Both the position numbers and the translations under genes were made by a program. From Ga0077527 sp964606765 (GTDB lineage Bacteria > Pseudomonadota > Gammaproteobacteria > Burkholderiales > SG8-41), in assembly GCA_964606765.1 (NCBI GenBank), contig CAZSIR010000110.1, positions 1-9,980 on the forward strand: 9,980 nucleotides of DNA, in the 5' to 3' direction. Positions within the stretch are counted from its first letter, which is position 1. The number at the start of each line of letters is the position of its first letter. The notes beneath the pieces are model-generated. The model ran no database searches. It was not told the DNA's origin and saw only the letters and a list, made by a program, of their open reading frames with translations. Below are positions 6,866 to 9,980 of this stretch, piece after piece.

Positions 6866-8358
6866 GTGCGATCCAGCCTGCGGTACTGAATGCCCTCGGC
6901 GACATGCGCACCGGCAACGGCATCGGCGCCGGCGAGATCGGCGATCGTCCGCGCCACCTTCAGGATGCGGTGGTAGGCGCGCGCCGACAGCCCGAGGCGC
7001 ACGACGGCCTGCTTCAACAGGGTCTCCCCCTGCGCATCCGGCGCACAATGTTGCTCGATTTCACGCGTGGCGAGCCGGCTGTTGGGCTTGTTCTGCCTGG
7101 CCAGCGCAGTCTCGCGGGCCGCGGCAACACGGCTGCGTACGGTTGCCGAAGATTCACCGCCGGCCTTGCGCGTCAGGTCATCCTCCGCCAGTGCCGGCAC
7201 TTCAATCTGCAGATCAATGCGGTCGAGCAGGGGTCCGGAGATGCGCGAACGATAACGCGCCACCTGATCCGGCGTGCAACGGCAACGCCCGTTGTAGTGG
7301 CCCAGATAGCCGCAGGGACAGGGGTTCATCGCCGCGACCAGCTGGAACTGCGCGGGAAAATCCGCCTGGCGCGCGGCGCGTGACACGGTGATGCGTCCGG
7401 ATTCCAGCGGTTCACGCAGCACCTCCAGCACCTTGCGTTCGAATTCGGGCAATTCATCGAGAAACAGCACGCCGTGCATGGCCATCGAGATTTCACCGGG
7501 CCGCGGGTTGCCGCCGCCGCCGACCAGCGCCACCGCGGATGCCGTGTGGTGCGGCGCGCGGTAAGGCCGCCGTTTCCAGGCGCTGACATCGAAACCGCTG
7601 GAGCCGATGGACTGGATCGCAGCGGATTCCAGCGCCTCCTGCTCCGTCATCGGCGGCAGGATGCCGGGCAATCGCTGCGCCAGCATGGTCTTGCCGGTAC
7701 CCGGAGGCCCCACCATCAGCAGACTGTGCCCTCCGGCGGCGGCAATCTCCAGCGCGCGCCGGGCGGGATTCTGGCCTTTGACATCGAGCAGGTCGGGATA
7801 ACGGTCCGGTGCCGCAAGTTCGGCTGCGGCTGCGCGTGGCAACTCCGCCCGCCCTGCCAGATGCAGACAGACTTCGCCCAGCGTGGCGGCGGCATAAATC
7901 ACCGCCGTTCCCGCCAGGCCGGCTTCCGCGGCATTGGCCGCCGGCAGCACAAAAGCCCTGCTGTCGCGGCCCACCGCCAGCGCCATGGCCAATGCGCCGC
8001 GCACCGGCCGCAATTCGCCGGTCAGCGCCAGCTCCCCGGCGAACTCGTGTGCAGCCAGCGTGCCGCCGGGAATCTGCCCGGAAGCGGCCAGTATGCCCAG
8101 CGCGATGGGCAGATCAAAACGACCCGATTCCTTGGGCAGGTCGGCGGGTGCGAGATTGACGGTGATGCGCCGCGCCGGAAATTCGAACTGGGCATTCTGC
8201 AGCGCCGCACGCACCCGGTCCTTGGCTTCCTTCACCTCGGCTTCGGGAAGCCCGACGATGGTGAAGCTGGGCAGGCCATTGGCGAGATGGGCCTCCACTG
8301 TCACCAGCGGAGCGTCCATGCCGGACAAGGCACGACTGTAGAGTACGGCCAGGGACAC
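6862..8358 (-). CDS. comM: ComM/YifB family AAA+ ATPase (Mg-chelatase-like), DNA branch-migration helicase
   Basis: This 498-residue cytoplasmic protein matches YifB/ComM along its full length (E. coli about 506). ComM is a hexameric helicase that drives branch migration when transformed DNA is integrated; in species that are not naturally transformable its role is less clear. The N-terminus MSLAVLYSRA and the segment NLAPADLPKESGRFDLP (68-84) form the Lon-like domain. Walker A is GPPGTGKT (217-224) and Walker B FLDE (299-302). Four cysteines (347, 349, 359, 361) lie in the PCPCG...CRCTP insert and may bind metal. Arg380 in SGPLLDRID is a likely arginine finger or sensor. The C-terminal Mg-chelatase-like domain runs to the end. 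The start is GTG 8358, fixed by the family N-terminus, without a recognisable Shine-Dalgarno. It lies 106 bp downstream of ubiK and overlaps the transporter gene. Confidence 0.96.
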   Translation of the reverse strand: MSLAVLYSRALSGMDAPLVTVEAHLANGLPSFTIVGLPEAEVKEAKDRVRAALQNAQFEFPARRITVNLAPADLPKESGRFDLPIALGILAASGQIPGGTLAAHEFAGELALTGELRPVRGALAMALAVGRDSRAFVLPAANAAEAGLAGTAVIYAAATLGEVCLHLAGRAELPRAAAAELAAPDRYPDLLDVKGQNPARRALEIAAAGGHSLLMVGPPGTGKTMLAQRLPGILPPMTEQEALESAAIQSIGSSGFDVSAWKRRPYRAPHHTASAVALVGGGGNPRPGEISMAMHGVLFLDELPEFERKVLEVLREPLESGRITVSRAARQADFPAQFQLVAAMNPCPCGYLGHYNGRCRCTPDQVARYRSRISGPLLDRIDLQIEVPALAEDDLTRKAGGESSATVRSRVAAARETALARQNKPNSRLATREIEQHCAPDAQGETLLKQAVVRLGLSARAYHRILKVARTIADLAGADAVAGAHVAEGIQYRRLDRT

Positions 8359-8365
8359 TGGGGAT

Positions 8366-8377
8366 CAGAAATTTCTG
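8366..8377. promoter_or_regulatory. 12-bp perfect palindrome just upstream of comM
   Basis: CAGAAATTTCTG is perfectly self-complementary and sits 8-19 bp upstream of the comM GTG, where a ribosome binding site would be expected. None is seen there. It could be an operator or a chance palindrome; I do not recognise a regulator for it. Confidence 0.25.
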
Positions 8378-8435
8378 GGGTGGACTGTTCCGGGAGCAGG
8401 CATCAGCACAACGGTTGAGGGCGTCCCCGCGCTGA

Positions 8436-8459
8436 CCGGAGCCGGGAAATCCCCTCCGG
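8436..8459. other. GC-rich imperfect hairpin between ubiK and comM
   Basis: CCGGAG (8436-8441) pairs with CTCCGG (8454-8459), and inner GGG pairs with CCC around an AAAT loop, leaving a two-base bulge. It lies just after the ubiK stop on the minus strand. No T-run follows, so it is not a standard intrinsic terminator. It could be a processing or attenuation hairpin within a ubiK-comM transcript, or chance in GC-rich DNA. Confidence 0.3.
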
Positions 8460-8464
8460 GCAAC

Positions 8465-8716
8465 TCAGCGGGATTCCGGTGATCGGGCGATATCGGCTTC
8501 CAGCGCCGCCATTTTTGTTTCGAGTTCGGCCAGCTTCGCCCGTGTCCGCAACAGGACCTCGCGCTGCACATCAAACTCTTCGCGGCTGACCAGATCCAGC
8601 CGGCTGAACAGGCCGCCCAACAGCGCACGCAGGTTTTTTTCAATATCTGGCGCAGGGCCCTGCGCCAGCACGGCCTTCACTTTTTCATTGATTTCATCGA
8701 TCAGTTTCTGGTTCAT
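8465..8716 (-). CDS. ubiK: Ubiquinone biosynthesis accessory factor UbiK (BMFP-domain protein)
   Basis: This small 83-residue protein matches the YqiC/BMFP family (E. coli UbiK about 96 residues). UbiK binds UbiJ and assists the cytoplasmic Ubi complex in aerobic ubiquinone (coenzyme Q8) synthesis; family members also show membrane-fusogenic activity in vitro. Residues 1-40 are an amphipathic helical region (KLIDEINEKVKAVL). The signature SREEFDVQREVLLRTRAKLAELE (44-66) leads into a C-terminal coiled coil used for trimerisation. The start ATG 8716 has a GGGG stretch a few bases upstream. It is the first gene of the minus-strand series and diverges from the porin gene. Its own promoter is not clear in the shared 271-bp gap. 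Confidence 0.92.
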   Translation of the reverse strand: MNQKLIDEINEKVKAVLAQGPAPDIEKNLRALLGGLFSRLDLVSREEFDVQREVLLRTRAKLAELETKMAALEADIARSPESR

Positions 8717-8808
8717 GCAAACCCCGTTGGCGTCATTAAAACCAGTTTAACAAGATTCCATTGCGACACCCGGAATCCACACTGTACGCCTCACGCTGGG
8801 GCGGTTCT

Positions 8809-8823
8809 GCCGCAATCTGGTGC
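8809..8823 (+). promoter_or_regulatory. Weak NtrC-like site (upstream enhancer half)
   Basis: GCCGC-AATCT-GGTGC matches the NtrC pattern GCACC-N5-GGTGC fully on one arm and at three of five bases on the other. Its centre (8816) is 31 bp from the centre of the strong site downstream, about three helical turns. This is the spacing used by paired NtrC dimers, as in E. coli glnA. On its own the match would be weak; the spacing supports it. Confidence 0.5.
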
Positions 8824-8839
8824 CACCCCGTCAAGTGAC

Positions 8840-8854
8840 GCACCGAATTGGTGC
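8840..8854 (+). promoter_or_regulatory. Strong NtrC binding site (enhancer)
   Basis: GCACC-GAATT-GGTGC is a perfect dyad with the arm sequence and spacing of known NtrC (NRI) enhancers, such as those of E. coli glnAp2. Its centre at 8847 lies roughly 97 bp upstream of the start point predicted from the sigma54 promoter, a normal distance for an enhancer. Confidence 0.8.
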
Positions 8855-8887
8855 AATGACAATCTGATTACGCCGCAAAAAGATTTA

Positions 8888-8900
8888 TAACTATTTGTTT
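8888..8900 (-). promoter_or_regulatory. Possible IHF site in an AT-rich bend
   Basis: Read on the minus strand, this segment fits the IHF pattern WATCAANNNNTTR with one mismatch. It lies in a conspicuous AT-rich stretch (about 8876-8917) between the NtrC sites and the sigma54 promoter. IHF often bends DNA there to bring the activator to the polymerase. The AT-rich composition alone would produce partial matches, so confidence is limited. Confidence 0.4.
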
Positions 8901-8917
8901 TTAAATGATTTTATATC

Positions 8918-8933
8918 TGGCACGGTACCTGCT
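8918..8933 (+). promoter_or_regulatory. Sigma54 (-24/-12) promoter of the porin-glnK unit
   Basis: TGGCAC-N5-CTGCT closely matches the RpoN consensus TGGCAC-N5-TTGCA, with the invariant GG (8919-8920) and GC (8931-8932) separated by the required 10 bp. Transcription would begin near 8944, leaving a leader of about 44 nt before ATG 8988. The NtrC sites upstream point to induction under nitrogen limitation. Confidence 0.8.
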
Positions 8934-8987
8934 GAATGCCAGTCGCAGTTTTATTGCACATGTGACTACAAACTGAAAGGGAAAAAC

Positions 8988-9779
8988 ATGTTTAAGAAGA
9001 CCATCATCGCCGGCCTCGTTGCCAGCGCCTTCGTACCTGCGTTTGCAACTGCCGCGGACTCGCCGCACACGCTGACCGGCAACATTGGCGTCTACAGCCA
9101 GTACATTTTCCGTGGCCTGACCCAGACCAACAAGGAAGCTGCGCTGCAAGGCGGTTTCGATTACAGCCATTCCAGCGGCTTCTATGTCGGCACCTGGATG
9201 TCGAATGTCAGCTGGCTGCGTGACTTTGGCGGCTACACCGGCGGCGCCAGCCTGGAGATGGACTTCTACGGCGGCTTCAAAGGCAGCTTCGCGGGCGATT
9301 TTGGCTACGACATCGGCCTGCTGCAGTACTACTATCCGGGTGATGTGGTTGCCGGCGGCACCAAAGCCGACACGCTGGAAATGTACGGCGCGCTGTCCTG
9401 GAAATGGATCTCCGCCAAGTACTCCTACAGCCTGAACAACAAGACCTTCGGCGTCACCGACAGCCGCGGCACCTGGTACCTCGACCTGACCGCCACTTAT
9501 CCGGTTACGGACAAGTTCTCGATCTTCGCGCACTACGGCAAGCAGAAATTTGAAGGTGGTGCCGGTGCTTGTGGTGCAGGCATCAGCAACGACACCTGCG
9601 CGTCTTACGAGGACTACAAGGTTGGCGCCAGCTACGCTTTGCCGAAGGACTTCACGATCGGCGCGTACTACACCGACACCAGCATGACCGCGGCCCAGGA
9701 GGCGTTCTACACACCGGCAGCAACCAACCGTTTCATCGGCAAGGACACGTTCACCGTCTACCTGTCGAAAACCTTCTAA
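8988..9779 (+). CDS. TorF-family (Gcw_chp) putative outer-membrane porin
   Basis: This 263-residue protein is an outer-membrane beta-barrel of the family annotated as TorF-type putative porin (Gcw_chp domain). No substrate is established for it. Residues 1-22 form a signal peptide: KK, a hydrophobic core, then a cleavage site after Ala-Thr-Ala. The mature part opens with the family motif GNIGVYSQYIFRGLTQT. It continues with alternating aromatic/glycine strands and ends in YLSKTF, the terminal-Phe signature recognised by the BAM machinery. Cys195 and Cys204 lie nine residues apart in one probable loop and could form a disulfide. ATG 8988 is preferred over an in-frame ATG at 8895: it follows AAAGGG at good spacing and begins a proper signal peptide, whereas the extension would cross the sigma54 promoter. 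The sigma54/NtrC control region and the PII gene downstream suggest a role in uptake of a nitrogen compound, which is inference. Confidence 0.9.
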   Translation: MFKKTIIAGLVASAFVPAFATAADSPHTLTGNIGVYSQYIFRGLTQTNKEAALQGGFDYSHSSGFYVGTWMSNVSWLRDFGGYTGGASLEMDFYGGFKGSFAGDFGYDIGLLQYYYPGDVVAGGTKADTLEMYGALSWKWISAKYSYSLNNKTFGVTDSRGTWYLDLTATYPVTDKFSIFAHYGKQKFEGGAGACGAGISNDTCASYEDYKVGASYALPKDFTIGAYYTDTSMTAAQEAFYTPAATNRFIGKDTFTVYLSKTF

Positions 9780-9804
9780 GCATCCGTCTGACTGCAACAG
9801 TACC

Positions 9805-9830
9805 GGGAGCCGGGCTCAGCACCGGCTCCC
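9805..9830 (+). other. Strong GC hairpin between porin and glnK
   Basis: GGGAGCCGG (9805-9813) and CCGGCTCCC (9822-9830) form a perfect 9-bp stem with an 8-nt loop, 25 bases after the porin stop and 18 before the glnK ATG. No T-run follows, so it is not a classical terminator. It may stabilise the porin message or act as a partial terminator that sets porin output above glnK. No separate glnK promoter is visible in the 69-bp gap. Confidence 0.6.
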
Positions 9831-9848
9831 ACCAACCGGGGACATGAC

Positions 9849-9980
9849 ATGAAACTCGTTACGGCAATCATCAAGCCGTTCAAGCTCGACGAAGTACGGG
9901 AGGCCCTGTCCGCCATCGGCGTGACCGGCATCACCGTGACTGAAGTCAAGGGCTTCGGACGGCAAAAGGGGCATACGGAA
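9849..9980 (+). CDS. glnK: Nitrogen regulatory PII protein, N-terminal part (partial at window edge)
   Basis: The 44 visible codons give the highly conserved PII N-terminus: KPFKLDEVREAL (9-20), then TVTEVKGFGRQKGHTE (29-44). The family is about 112 residues; the T-loop with uridylylated Tyr51 lies just past the edge. PII trimers sense 2-oxoglutarate, ATP/ADP and uridylylation state. They control ammonium transport, glutamine synthetase modification and NtrB/NtrC. GlnK is preferred over GlnB because the gene follows an NtrC/sigma54-controlled porin, and such paralogues usually precede amtB, which would be outside. GlnB cannot be excluded from sequence alone. The start is the second of two overlapping ATGs: the first (9844) reads ATG ACA TGA and stops at once. 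A GGGG at 9838-9841 is the likely ribosome binding site. Confidence 0.9.
   Translation, partial: MKLVTAIIKPFKLDEVREALSAIGVTGITVTEVKGFGRQKGHTE

Noticed and set aside
5385..6923. Second minus-strand frame of 512 codons over the transporter
   Set aside because: It is out of frame with the MFS motifs, Arg/Ala-rich, and runs into the kinase 5' end.
6866..7048. Upstream extension of the transporter frame
   Set aside because: The 61 extra residues are Arg- and Pro-rich, lie wholly inside comM, and have no counterpart in Bcr/CflA proteins. GTG 6865 gives the normal length.
8895..8987. Earlier in-frame ATG for the porin
   Set aside because: It would bury the sigma54 promoter in coding sequence and destroy the N-terminal signal peptide. 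ATG 8988 has a good ribosome binding site.
8901..9797. Minus-strand open frame of 298 codons opposite the porin
   Set aside because: The porin on the plus strand has a signal peptide, a family motif and a terminal Phe. The antisense frame has no recognisable features and its end runs across the sigma54 promoter.
9844..9852. Minimal upstream frame ATG ACA TGA overlapping the glnK start
   Set aside because: A two-codon frame that overlaps the real ATG could affect initiation, but nothing else supports it and it is likely chance.
1..9980. Search for an undescribed defence, mobile or CRISPR-like system
   Set aside because: Nearly all of the window is occupied by recognisable core genes. I saw no repeat arrays, transposase or integrase genes, toxin-antitoxin pairs, or abrupt compositional islands beyond the AT-rich promoter stretch at 8876-8917.

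Overview
The window looks like chromosomal core DNA from a GC-rich betaproteobacterium. The evidence is protein-level resemblance (ComM, UbiK, a TorF/Gcw_chp porin next to a PII gene, a Bcr/CflA transporter), GC-rich coding sequence, and GTG and TTG starts. No genus can be named from the sequence alone. I see no mobile element, phage gene, CRISPR array, tRNA or rRNA.

Layout, left to right. Bases 1-1258 (minus) hold the N-terminal 419 codons of cobalamin-dependent methionine synthase, metH, cut by the window edge. A 146-bp divergent gap carries a clear sigma70-type promoter for a plus-strand single-domain rhodanese (1405-1791). A very long hybrid histidine kinase (1826-5527, minus) points tail-to-tail at the rhodanese. 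An AT-rich hairpin overlaps the kinase stop codon. The kinase has a periplasmic Cache-like sensor between two membrane helices, four PAS domains (the first two a tandem duplication), the HisKA and ATPase domains, and a C-terminal receiver. Upstream of it on the minus strand lie a Bcr/CflA-type efflux transporter (5648-6865, GTG start), comM (6862-8358, GTG start) and ubiK (8465-8716). comM and the transporter overlap by 4 bp, so they are probably translationally coupled. ubiK, comM, the transporter and perhaps the kinase could be one minus-strand transcript.

The right end is a nitrogen-control module on the plus strand. A 271-bp divergent gap (8717-8987) contains a near-consensus NtrC dyad, a weaker NtrC-like site exactly 31 bp upstream, an AT-rich stretch with an IHF-like site, and a sigma54 (-24/-12) promoter. 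These drive a TorF-family outer-membrane porin (8988-9779). The PII gene glnK (9849 to the edge) follows after a strong GC hairpin. I infer that nitrogen limitation induces the porin and PII together, probably with an ammonium transporter beyond the edge.

Most of the window is ordinary housekeeping sequence. The parts worth a second look are the enhancer-type promoter of the uncharacterised porin, the hairpin between porin and glnK, the PAS duplication in the orphan kinase, and several short palindromes at gene starts and ends.
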